Assembly (NCBI GenBank): GCA_029959905.1
Contig: JASCNZ010000018.1
Coordinates: 1 to 53,148 of the forward strand
Source of the DNA: Microbacteriaceae bacterium PS02344
Lineage (GTDB): Bacteria > Actinomycetota > Actinomycetes > Actinomycetales > Microbacteriaceae
Direction: 5' to 3'
DNA length: 53,148 nucleotides
The notes under the pieces are model-generated. The model worked only from the letters and a program-made list of their open reading frames with translations, ran no database searches and was not told the origin of the DNA. This document shows, one piece after another, positions 25,427 to 33,177 of the stretch (the stretch's first letter is position 1; every line of letters begins with the position of its first letter). A program made the translations under genes and the position numbers.

Positions 25427-26900
25427 ACGGCTCGGTCGGGAGTCGCTCCTCACTTTCGGTGGCATCACGGTCAACGCCGCGCTCGCGTTCGTCGTCACGT
25501 GGATGATCGGCTCCGGTCTCGGCGCCACCGCGACAGGGGAGTTCTTCCAACTCACGTCCTGGTTCATGATCGCGACGAGCGTGGTCGGGCTCGGCGCCGA
25601 CACCGGGCTCATGCGAGCGCTGTCGCGTCAGAAATCCCTCGGAGAGCACCGGCTGCTGCGGCCAACCGTTCGAACGGCCGTGCTTCCCGTGCTCGGGGTC
25701 GGTGTGCTCGTGGGTGGTGCGACGCTCGCCGCGGCGCCCGTGCTCGGCTCCTGGATGGGGCTCGACGCGGACGGCGTCGACACGTTGCGGGTTCTCGCCC
25801 TGGCTCTGGCGCCCGGAGCCCTGATCGGGGTGCTTCTCGGGGGGTCGCGAGGTCTCGGACGAATTTCGACCTACACGCTCATCCAGAACCTCCTCATCCC
25901 GGTCCTGCGCCTGGGGGCCGTCGCTCTCGCTGTGGTCTGGATCGGCTCGGCGTGGGCCGCCGTGTGGGCGTGGGCCGCGCCTCTGCTTCTCGCCGCCGCG
26001 CTCGCGGCCTTCGCCCTCCGTCGACAGATCTCCCGGGACGCCCCCGTGCCCGTTGTCCTCGACCGGGTGGAGTCGGTCGCACAACGCCGCGCGTTCTGGG
26101 CGTTCTCGTTACCGCGCGGCGGCGCCGTGATCCTCGAGCGTGCGCTCGACTGGGCTGACGTGCTCATCGTCATCGCGCTCCTGGGGCCGGCTGCCGGCGG
26201 CGTGTACGGTGTGGTCACCCGGATCGTCCAGGCGGGCTCCATGCTCGAGGCGGCGATGCGGATCGTCCTGGGGCCGCGTATGAGCTCCGCCGTCGCCCAG
26301 GGCCGCACCGGGGAAGCGCGATCACTGTTCCACCGAGTGACGAGCCTGCTGATCCTCTCGTCCTGGCCGTTCTACATCGCAATCGCGGTCTTCGCACGCG
26401 ACCTCCTCGGGCTTTTCGGTGAGCAGTTCCGCGAGGGGGCGACCGCGCTGGTCGTGCTCGCCGTCGCCATGGGGCTGCGCAACACCGGCGGTGCCCTGCA
26501 GACGGTGCTCCTGATGGCCGGCCGTAGCACGAGTCAGCTGATGAACAAGGCGGTGCAGCTGACGGTGCTGGTCGTCCTGTGTCTCGTCCTCGTGCCGATG
26601 TGGGGCATCGTCGGCGCCGCTGTGGCCTACGCGGCGGGAGTCGTCGTCGACACGCTGCTGGCGGGCATCCAGGTGCACCGAGCCATCGGGGTGAGGGCGG
26701 ATGCCCGCGAGGTCGTGCGCTCCGGCGCGCTGCCCGTGCTGATGGTGCTCGGCGGGGCCCTCGCGGTCAGCGCGGCGTTCGCAGACGCGTCGACATTCGC
26801 GCGTCTGACGGGACTCGGCGCGGTGCTCGCTGTATACGGCGTCGTCCTGCTATCGGTGCTGCGGCGCGGTGACGGACGCCGAGGAGGTGCGCATGCCTGA
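25413..26900 (+). CDS. Wzx-type oligosaccharide flippase (MATE/PST family)
   Basis: 495 residues, GTG 25413, overlapping the polymerase gene by 14 bp. Fourteen hydrophobic segments are visible, beginning RESLLTFGGITVNAALAFVVTW and GATATGEFFQLTSWF, the N-terminal pattern of polysaccharide-transport flippases (MVF fold). It should move the lipid-linked repeat unit across the membrane to the polymerase. The C-terminus is a basic tail (RRGDGRRGGAHA). Confidence 0.85.
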   Translation: MSDPKRLGRESLLTFGGITVNAALAFVVTWMIGSGLGATATGEFFQLTSWFMIATSVVGLGADTGLMRALSRQKSLGEHRLLRPTVRTAVLPVLGVGVLVGGATLAAAPVLGSWMGLDADGVDTLRVLALALAPGALIGVLLGGSRGLGRISTYTLIQNLLIPVLRLGAVALAVVWIGSAWAAVWAWAAPLLLAAALAAFALRRQISRDAPVPVVLDRVESVAQRRAFWAFSLPRGGAVILERALDWADVLIVIALLGPAAGGVYGVVTRIVQAGSMLEAAMRIVLGPRMSSAVAQGRTGEARSLFHRVTSLLILSSWPFYIAIAVFARDLLGLFGEQFREGATALVVLAVAMGLRNTGGALQTVLLMAGRSTSQLMNKAVQLTVLVVLCLVLVPMWGIVGAAVAYAAGVVVDTLLAGIQVHRAIGVRADAREVVRSGALPVLMVLGGALAVSAAFADASTFARLTGLGAVLAVYGVVLLSVLRRGDGRRGGAHA

Positions 26901-27843
26901 GACGACCATGCGGGCGGCGTTCGTGATCACGAGCCACGCCGATGTCCCCCAGCTCTCCCGACTGATCGACCGGTTGCTGGCGGGCGCCCACGACGTGCGG
27001 GTGTACGTCAGCCACGACATCGCCGGCGAGGCTGGGGTGGAATCCCTCGAAGGCCCCCGGTGCACCGTGATCCGCGAGACCGGCGGCCGCGGCGACTTCA
27101 CGCAGATCGAGCGCATCCTCTCGTTGTTCCGTCTGGTCGAGGCCGACGGCGGCGCCGACCACGTCACCGTGCTCTCCGGAATGGACTACCCCGCGCGCCC
27201 CGTGGCGGAGTTCCTCGACGCTCTCGCAAACGCCGGCGACGGCTTCCTTCACCACCACTCCGCGCTCGATCCGCAGAGCAGTGATTGGTCGATGCACGAG
27301 GCCCGCCAGCGGTACCTCTATCGGTGGTGGATCCTCTGGCCGCTCAGCGCGTCGTCGCGACGTCGGTGGCACTGGGTGCACGGCGTCAACTACCTGCAGC
27401 CGATCATCCGCATGAATATCGCCTACGGCACGTTCAGGATCGCGTTTCGCCGCCCTCGCCTCCCGCGGGGGCTGACGGTGCACGGAGGTTCGGCGTGGTT
27501 CACGATCTCGCGACGCGCCGTGCGGCACGTCCTGCGGACTGTCGACTCGCGTCCGGACATCATGCGGTGGGGGCGCACGAGCCTCGCCGTCGACGAGGTG
27601 TTCTTCCAGAGCATCCTCCTCAGTGACGGACGCTTCAACTTCGTCAATTCGAACGCACGGTACATCGACTTCGACAGCGACGGCTTCGGGCACCCGAAGG
27701 TGCTGACCGACGCCGATCGCGAGCGTATCGATCGTTCCGAGGCATTCTTCGTGCGCAAGGTCGACCGCCAACGGTCGGCACGACTTCTCGACCAGTTGGA
27801 CGAACGGGTGACCGGATCGGCTGTGGATGGTCGACAATCATGA
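26893..27843 (+). CDS. GT14 core-2/I-branching-like glycosyltransferase
   Basis: 316 residues, ATG 26893 with GAGGAGG upstream and 8-bp overlap with the flippase gene. RAAFVITSHADVPQLSRLIDRLL opens the domain, VYVSHDI, HVTVLSGMDYPARP and GGSAWFTISRRAVRHVL are typical of beta-1,6-N-acetylglucosaminyltransferase-like family 14 enzymes in bacteria, and SLAVDEVFFQSIL carries the DE motif. No membrane segment, so it acts on the cytosolic face. It would add a branch sugar; the actual sugar is unknown. Confidence 0.8.
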   Translation: MPETTMRAAFVITSHADVPQLSRLIDRLLAGAHDVRVYVSHDIAGEAGVESLEGPRCTVIRETGGRGDFTQIERILSLFRLVEADGGADHVTVLSGMDYPARPVAEFLDALANAGDGFLHHHSALDPQSSDWSMHEARQRYLYRWWILWPLSASSRRRWHWVHGVNYLQPIIRMNIAYGTFRIAFRRPRLPRGLTVHGGSAWFTISRRAVRHVLRTVDSRPDIMRWGRTSLAVDEVFFQSILLSDGRFNFVNSNARYIDFDSDGFGHPKVLTDADRERIDRSEAFFVRKVDRQRSARLLDQLDERVTGSAVDGRQS

Positions 27844-27886
27844 CAGGGGAGTCGGCGTCGGACGCCGGCTCGGGGGAGGGTAATCG

Positions 27887-29203
27887 ATGACTTTCGCGCT
27901 CATTGTGGAGGTGTTGCGTCGCAGATGGCGGGTGATTGCGATGTGCGCCCTGATCGGGGTGTTGGGCGGGATAGCCCTGTGGGTGGCCACACCGCCTCGC
28001 TATTCGGCGACGACGAGCCTCGTGGTCTCGGCGGGGGTGTCCAACCCCTTCACCGGGACCAAGGAGGAAGTCAACATCCGCACCGAGCAGGAGATCCTGG
28101 GATCGCGAGAGGTCGCACAGCGGGCCTCCGAGGCGCTCGGCGTGACGCTGAACCCGGGGTCGTTCCTGCTCTCGCAGGTCGATGTGGCTGCCCCCTCGGG
28201 GTCTCAAGTGCTGCAGGTGACGGTGAGTGCTGATTCGCCGACCGAGGCCGCGCGCGCAGCCGACGCTCTCAGCGAGGCATACCTCGAGTTCCGGCGCGAG
28301 GGTGCTGACACGGTCGTGAACGGCTACCTCGAGAAGATCGACGCGCAGCTCGTCGAGCTGCAGGGACGTTCGCAGGATGCCGCGACCATCAACCTCGTCC
28401 AGACGCTGCAGCAGCAGCGCCTGAGCTTGTTGCTGACGACCTCCGAGCCCGGTCGCATCATCGGGGAGGCTGAGGTGCCGTCCAGTGCCGCGACGCCGGG
28501 GCTCATGGTGTCCCTCGCGGGAGGGCTCGTCGGTGGCGTGCTCCTCGGTGTCGCGGCGGCGTTGTTGCGCGAACGGACCGACTCGCGGGTGCGCTCAGCC
28601 GACCGCCTCGTGCGTGTGGTCGGTGAGGCGCCCGTGGTCGATGCGTCGGATAGTCCGGCGTTCTGGGTGGACCTCGCCGACCGGGTGGTGGAGGCGTCGT
28701 CGGGGATGCAGTCGCCGCGCGTGCTGATCCGCGAGATCGGCGCGCCGGGATCCTCGCTCGCGGCTGCGCGACTGGAGGAGGCTCTCGAGGCCGTCACGAC
28801 GGCCGGGGCGCTCGCCGCGGCGGACCCGTGGGGAGGTCCACGCGAACCTCATGACACCGCCGCGCCGCCCGCTGCTGATGCGGATGCGGGCCGTGAGGCC
28901 GACCCTCGGCCGAACCGCATAGCCGATGACGAGACCCCCCGCGTGGTCGACTCCTCTGGTGCCCACTCCCTCGGTGCGTTCGCGCGGCTGGCGGGTCGGG
29001 CCGATGTCGTGACGCTCCTCGTCGGTGAGCACTCCCGTCTCGCCGACGTCGCAGCGGCCTGGGAGGCCCTGGATGGACGGGAGACGCCGGTCGTCGTGGG
29101 CCTGACCCGATCGCACCAACACGATGAAAGCAGGGTCGTTCCCCACGCTGAGGGGACAGTTTCCCGCCGGGGGAAAGCCTCCCGGCGGGACGTCTCGCCC
29201 TGA
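27887..29203 (+). CDS. Wzz/polysaccharide copolymerase with degenerate kinase-like C-terminus
   Basis: 438 residues. Helix 1 at about residues 15-35 (VIAMCALIGVLGGIALWVA), Wzz domain with YSATTSLVVSAG and a coiled-coil periplasm-side region (EAYLEFRREGADTVVNGYLEKIDAQLVELQG), helix 2 at about 205-228 (GLMVSLAGGLVGGVLLGVAAALL). Residues 245-438 resemble a tyrosine-autokinase-type cytosolic domain but have no Walker A GxxGxGK(S/T) or Tyr cluster, so kinase activity is unlikely. It should set chain length. The last codons contain a 9-bp hairpin (29163-29189) and mark the left edge of the island. Confidence 0.8.
   Translation: MTFALIVEVLRRRWRVIAMCALIGVLGGIALWVATPPRYSATTSLVVSAGVSNPFTGTKEEVNIRTEQEILGSREVAQRASEALGVTLNPGSFLLSQVDVAAPSGSQVLQVTVSADSPTEAARAADALSEAYLEFRREGADTVVNGYLEKIDAQLVELQGRSQDAATINLVQTLQQQRLSLLLTTSEPGRIIGEAEVPSSAATPGLMVSLAGGLVGGVLLGVAAALLRERTDSRVRSADRLVRVVGEAPVVDASDSPAFWVDLADRVVEASSGMQSPRVLIREIGAPGSSLAAARLEEALEAVTTAGALAAADPWGGPREPHDTAAPPAADADAGREADPRPNRIADDETPRVVDSSGAHSLGAFARLAGRADVVTLLVGEHSRLADVAAAWEALDGRETPVVVGLTRSHQHDESRVVPHAEGTVSRRGKASRRDVSP
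29163..29189 (+). terminator. Hairpin at the end of the Wzz-like gene
   Basis: CCCGCCGGG and CCCGGCGGG are perfectly complementary around a 9-base loop. The stem lies inside the last coding bases, before the stop at 29201-29203, and likely ends the EPS operon. A short T run is absent. Confidence 0.5.
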
Positions 29204-29221
29204 CGGTGCCGTGATCGTTCC

Positions 29222-31201
29222 GTGACCGGAAAGTTCGACGACACGCACTTTGGCATCGCGATCGCTGGACGTTTCGCGGGAATCTGCGAGATGGCTCCTG
29301 GGTCCAAGACACCGCCGCAGCCAAAGAACTTGTCATTGGTTGAAGGCACATGCCTCATCGACGGAACGGCCATGCGTGCCAACTCGGCTGAGCTACCGTT
29401 GACCTCGGTGAAGAAGAACGATGTGTGCGAAGTCGACGGCACGTCCTACACGGTGGAGTCGATGCTCGGCCAGGGTGGCGCCTCAAAGGTGTGGCGGGTG
29501 CGCTCTAGCGCCGACGGTCGCCCTTACGCGCTCAAACAGATCGAGAAGCTCGGCGGATCAGCTAAGCGCAATGAGCGGTTTCGCAATGAGATTCGATTTG
29601 GGATTGAATCCGAGCACCCGCATGTCGTGAAGGTTCACGCCTGGGCCGAGGACGATTCCAACTTCTACTACGTCATGGATTTGTACCCGACCAGCCTGCG
29701 CCAGGTCATTGCCTCGGAGCTCGCTGACGACGTGCTGCTCGACTACATCGCGCAGCTGTGCGAGGGCTTGATGTATGTGCATGGTGAGGGTGTAGTGCAT
29801 CGTGACATCAAGCCTGAGAACATCCTTGTTGACACAGTCAATCGTCACTTGGTTATCGCAGACTTCGGAATCGCGCACTTCAAGAACTCCTCCCTGACAA
29901 GGCAGCACGAAGTACTCGCAAACCGCAACTATCAGGCGCCCGAGCAGATGGCCAAGAAGCACCCAAGTGGCATCGGGGCACCTGCGGACGTCTTCGCACT
30001 CGGCCTGATCGCAACCGAAATGTTTACGAAGCAGAACGCTCGCGGTGCGCGCCATTTGCGTGTTCGCGACGTACACCCGTTTCTCTCTGCGCTAGATGAC
30101 CTGGTCGAGCGGATGACCCTGCAAGACGACACGCAGCGCATCGACATCCGCGCGGCACGCGACACGGTGGAACTAATCCGCCGACAAGTGCGTTCCCAAA
30201 TAGACGTCATCGTGAAGCATCTGCGGACCGCGAGCACGCCCAGCGGCGGACACAGTCTTGCCAGTGAGCGAGTGCTCGCTCAGGCGGCAAGAGATGTCTT
30301 ATCTGCCAAGTACGTCTTCGAGCGATCCTCAGACGACGAACCGGCATACGACTGGAACTACCACTGCGAAGTGAGTTTCAGCGCGAGCCCCGAACTCCTC
30401 AATCTCTGTATCCACTCTCGGCTGTACAGGGCGTGCAAGGCGAAGTTCGAGAACGAGATGAGAGCGGTTTGGGACGAAGCTCAATTCGAGTCGCTGGCGC
30501 TGCCAGGCAAGGCTGCACAGCTTCAGGAGTTCGAAAAGTTGCAAGCCCGATTCCCGCTCCCTCCGGATTCGCTCTGGGACTGGGCGCCAGCTCTCGCGGC
30601 CCATTACTTTCGATTCTGTATGGACTACCACTGCGACGAGCTCTTGAGCAGTGCCCGAGAGATCGTCGCAGATAAGCCGGGCGCGGGCTCCGGTTCAGTC
30701 AAATACGACCTCGTGGACGCGCCAATCGTGTGGATAGCGCGCAGCGCGCGCCGATATCTCACCGCCGAAGGACTCGAGATCGACCCGAAAGACCTCGACC
30801 AAATAACCTTCGAGAAGCAGTTGAGCATCAACTGGTCCCGTACCACTCTGACGGACGCGCCGCCTGCGCCTCACAGCGAGACGCTCTTTGAGGAACGTCT
30901 CAACGTCGACGCAGTTCCAGAAATCCTTGACATGCTGAAGGCTGAGTGGGGGGTTTCGGTGGGCGAGCGGACCGATGGGAGGTTTTCTGTATTCTTCCCA
31001 TCGCGCGCCGAGTTTGATCGGTTTCGCGACCGGGCGCTTGCCCTGGCGGCCCCGCACTACGCCTTCGAAGGCGACGTCGAGGACTTGCTACGCGCCGACG
31101 CCAAGTACGACGATCTTGTCGCCCTCGTCTGGGAGCCGGAGTTCACCATCCGCATAACGCTCGCCAAAGTACTCGGGCTCCGCGAGATCGACGCGAGCTG
31201 A
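29222..31201 (+). CDS. Soluble Ser/Thr protein kinase with long unassigned C-terminal region
   Basis: 659 residues if started at GTG 29222; ATG 29291, ATG 29372 and GTG 29411 are also possible and none has a good ribosome site. Kinase motifs: G-loop GQGGASKVW (84-91), Lys105 in YALKQ, HRDIKPEN (193-200, catalytic Asp195), DFG (214-216), APEQ. There is no transmembrane helix or PASTA domain, unlike housekeeping PknB. Residues about 340-659 match nothing I recognise. GC is lower than in the EPS genes and codon use differs. Placement in a degraded restriction/transposon island suggests a phage-defence kinase, by analogy with abortive-infection kinases such as Stk2; this is inference. Confidence 0.8.
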   Translation: MTGKFDDTHFGIAIAGRFAGICEMAPGSKTPPQPKNLSLVEGTCLIDGTAMRANSAELPLTSVKKNDVCEVDGTSYTVESMLGQGGASKVWRVRSSADGRPYALKQIEKLGGSAKRNERFRNEIRFGIESEHPHVVKVHAWAEDDSNFYYVMDLYPTSLRQVIASELADDVLLDYIAQLCEGLMYVHGEGVVHRDIKPENILVDTVNRHLVIADFGIAHFKNSSLTRQHEVLANRNYQAPEQMAKKHPSGIGAPADVFALGLIATEMFTKQNARGARHLRVRDVHPFLSALDDLVERMTLQDDTQRIDIRAARDTVELIRRQVRSQIDVIVKHLRTASTPSGGHSLASERVLAQAARDVLSAKYVFERSSDDEPAYDWNYHCEVSFSASPELLNLCIHSRLYRACKAKFENEMRAVWDEAQFESLALPGKAAQLQEFEKLQARFPLPPDSLWDWAPALAAHYFRFCMDYHCDELLSSAREIVADKPGAGSGSVKYDLVDAPIVWIARSARRYLTAEGLEIDPKDLDQITFEKQLSINWSRTTLTDAPPAPHSETLFEERLNVDAVPEILDMLKAEWGVSVGERTDGRFSVFFPSRAEFDRFRDRALALAAPHYAFEGDVEDLLRADAKYDDLVALVWEPEFTIRITLAKVLGLREIDAS

Positions 31202-31258
31202 TACCAGACTCGTCATTGTCGGTCTGGCGAGGGCGAGACCTTGACCGTCGCTCAGGCC

Positions 31259-32128
31259 TCACTTGTCTTTCATCGCAATACTTTCAGGACGTCGCATCAC
31301 CTCGAGCACGGACTGCCGCAACCATTGAGTCGAAACGTCCGCGAACCGCGACTGAGCAACCACGATCACCCCGACTTTGCGAGCGAGCACAGTATTCACA
31401 ATCCGAACTACCCGCTCGGCACGACGCCCGAAGTCGTCGAACCCTATCCGTGCCGGGGCCCCGATAGAGCCCGAACTTGAGGACTCTTCATCAGCGACGA
31501 TGACGAAACACAACGAGACAGATTTCGCCACAGGCGGTCGCCCCACTTGCGCGACTTGAATCTGGCCCTCGGGGACATCGCGCGCTGCAATCGCCACTGA
31601 AAGCATCGAATCACGCAGTCTCATTGCCGTTGAGATCGAACCCGTCACAAGTCGAATTTCTATCGCGAAGCTCGACCAACGAGAGGGATCCTTGGCCCGA
31701 GCAACCAGATCAAGAATCGAGGAATCCGCCCCGATACGAACGCCCTTTTCGACCAGATGGGTGTCTGCGAATGCATCGCCTAGCAAGCCACCCAGGTGAC
31801 CCTCGGCTTCTTTGATGAATTGACGACGCGACCGATACTTCTCGTCTGCGGCCGGTCTCTCGACGACAGGTTGCATCGCGAGCGGGTCGCTACGAAGTGG
31901 AGGGTCGACGTCAGCCGCTGCAGCTTCCGACGCCGTATCCTCGTCCAACGCCTCGCGGTCGAGCTTCTTCTCGCGGTCATCATCCGACGCCTGTGTCGTC
32001 TTCCCCAGTTCTCGGCGTTGACGGTAGACTTCGTCTTCATCCGCGTCTTGCTTCTTCTGACGACCCCGCCACGCGATAAGTCCGTAGGCTGTGAGTCCGC
32101 AACCGAGGACGAACAGGGCGAGCGACAC
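31259..32128 (-). CDS. Membrane-anchored protein with possible nuclease-like domain
   Basis: 289 residues from GTG 32128. Residues 1-20 are one hydrophobic helix (LALFVLGCGLTAYGLIAW), then a highly charged linker (KKQDADEDEVYRQRRELGK) to about residue 90. The C-terminal domain (110-285) has GADSSILDLVARAKDPSRW...FAIEIRL, an arrangement that loosely recalls the D...ExK core of restriction-like folds with R in place of K; this is weak. Converges on the kinase with 57 bp between. It follows a frame-broken membrane gene by six bases, forming a two-gene unit. Confidence 0.55.
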   Translation of the reverse strand: MSLALFVLGCGLTAYGLIAWRGRQKKQDADEDEVYRQRRELGKTTQASDDDREKKLDREALDEDTASEAAAADVDPPLRSDPLAMQPVVERPAADEKYRSRRQFIKEAEGHLGGLLGDAFADTHLVEKGVRIGADSSILDLVARAKDPSRWSSFAIEIRLVTGSISTAMRLRDSMLSVAIAARDVPEGQIQVAQVGRPPVAKSVSLCFVIVADEESSSSGSIGAPARIGFDDFGRRAERVVRIVNTVLARKVGVIVVAQSRFADVSTQWLRQSVLEVMRRPESIAMKDK

Positions 32129-32134
32129 CCATGG

Positions 32135-32330
32135 TTAGACCTGCAGTATCAGTCGATACTGGTCGGCACGCTCATTGAGCGCTAGATCGACAACCGCGGC
32201 AGCGGACGTACCAGCGGGGGCGTCGGGAGCCGCCGTGCGCAGCACGAACCAGGGGACCACCACGGACGACGCCAGTAGTACGAGCCCCAGAGGCGACGAA
32301 CTTGTAGAAGCTACTGAAGTCGAGCTTCAT
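32135..32330 (-). pseudogene. Small membrane protein gene with a frame break
   Basis: Starting at ATG 32330 the frame reads MKLDFSSFYKFV, then after one apparent frameshift near 32292 continues SPLGLVLLASSVVVPWFVL and ends ADQYRLILQV at TAA 32135-32137. The join recreates a typical short protein of about 65 residues: amphipathic start, one membrane helix, polar tail. Six bases separate its stop from the GTG of the 31259-32128 gene. Either the gene is broken by a 1- or 2-base indel or the sequence has an error here. Confidence 0.5.
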
Positions 32331-32430
32331 CGGACCAAACGCACCGCTCAACTCTCTGCCCCCACCTGCCGGGAATGTCCGGCGCCGTACCGTGTGTCCG
32401 GTGCCGGAATCGCATCAACTCTCCACGGTC

Positions 32431-32650
32431 TCACGTCGGCACCTCACCGTTCGCGAAGAGTTCGGCCTGCTCGATAACCAGCTCGATAGCCCTCGCCTCT
32501 GCATCGGGTGGATAATCGTACCGCGCAAGCAGTCGCCGCACCTTGGAGCGCATCGCTGCACTGACGCTCTCCTTCTGGTCCCAGTCGATGACAACGCTCG
32601 ACCGCACCGCCCATACGAGATCGACCGCGTCGTCGCTGATTAGTAGAAGC
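32431..32650 (-). pseudogene. Remnant of a type I restriction HsdR C-terminus
   Basis: The minus-strand frame ending at 32431 reads SSVVIDWDQKESVSAAMRSK then VRRLLARYDYPPDAEARAIELVIEQAELFANG. This matches the C-terminal helical region (DUF3387-like, ...TIDWT.reSvRAklr..vkrlLrkYgYPPDkqe.At..VleQAE.l) of HsdR. Nothing resembling the helicase or nuclease domains precedes it; the reading frame upstream of about 32650 belongs to a different remnant, so a recombination join lies near 32640-32650. Confidence 0.65.
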
Positions 32651-32834
32651 CTGCGTAGTTCTGCCGCCCCGGGTACGCCTTGGAGAGCCGGATCGGAGCG
32701 ATGCACGACAACTCGAGTCCACTCAGCTGCTCGGCGTCGATGTCACACACCCGGCCGTCATACTTCACCTCGACGGTCACTGCCGCGAGTTCCGCGTCAC
32801 TGTGCTGGGATGGCGCGAAGGTTGTCAGGATCAC
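32640..32834 (-). pseudogene. N-terminal remnant of a TnsA-like transposase endonuclease
   Basis: From GTG 32834 the frame runs 64 codons and stops at 32640. VTVEVKYDGRVCDIDAEQL and AYPGRQNYAGFY match the beginning of TnsA-like heteromeric transposase endonuclease subunits of Actinobacteria, in which a gR.N..G.wW segment precedes the catalytic domain. The match ends at the stop, exactly where HsdR-like sequence begins. The catalytic domain is missing. Orientation, reading away from the 21-bp repeats, fits a first gene inside a transposon end. Confidence 0.45.
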
Positions 32835-32869
32835 CGTTCGAGGTCTCTCGTGGTCGAGGATCGTGAGCC

Positions 32870-33034
32870 TGACAATGCGTACTTCGGGTACGTGCTCGGC
32901 GCCAAGCTACGGCGGCGGATGCCCGACGCGTTGCGCGACGCGCCGAGCGACTGACAGATTCGATGGCGCGGGTGGCAGGCGCCTGACTCCGCTGACAGTT
33001 CGGGTGGCGCGGTTGACAAGTTGCAGGGCGGCGC
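32870..33034. mobile_element. Probable Tn7-like/TniA-type transposon end with 21-bp repeats
   Basis: TGACA-headed units start at 32952, 32973 (TGGCA), 32993 and 33014, spaced 21, 20 and 21 bp, with a further TGACA at 32870. Units gttcgggtggcgcggttgaca and its partner at 32957-32977 agree at most positions (core TGGCGCGG shared). Read on the minus strand the units begin TGTCA, as do ends of transposons that use Tni/Tns-type DDE transposases. No complete transposase remains. Confidence 0.5.
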
Positions 33035-33177
33035 ACACGGAAAGTTGCAAGATCGATATTCCTATGTTTGACTCTCCGGAACGATCGCCCAGTCAGGCCC
33101 GGAGGGGGGCGTGGCGCTCGCGTCGAGATCGCACTCCGCGAATCGATGAGACCGTCTACCCACACTGAGGACCCCTC

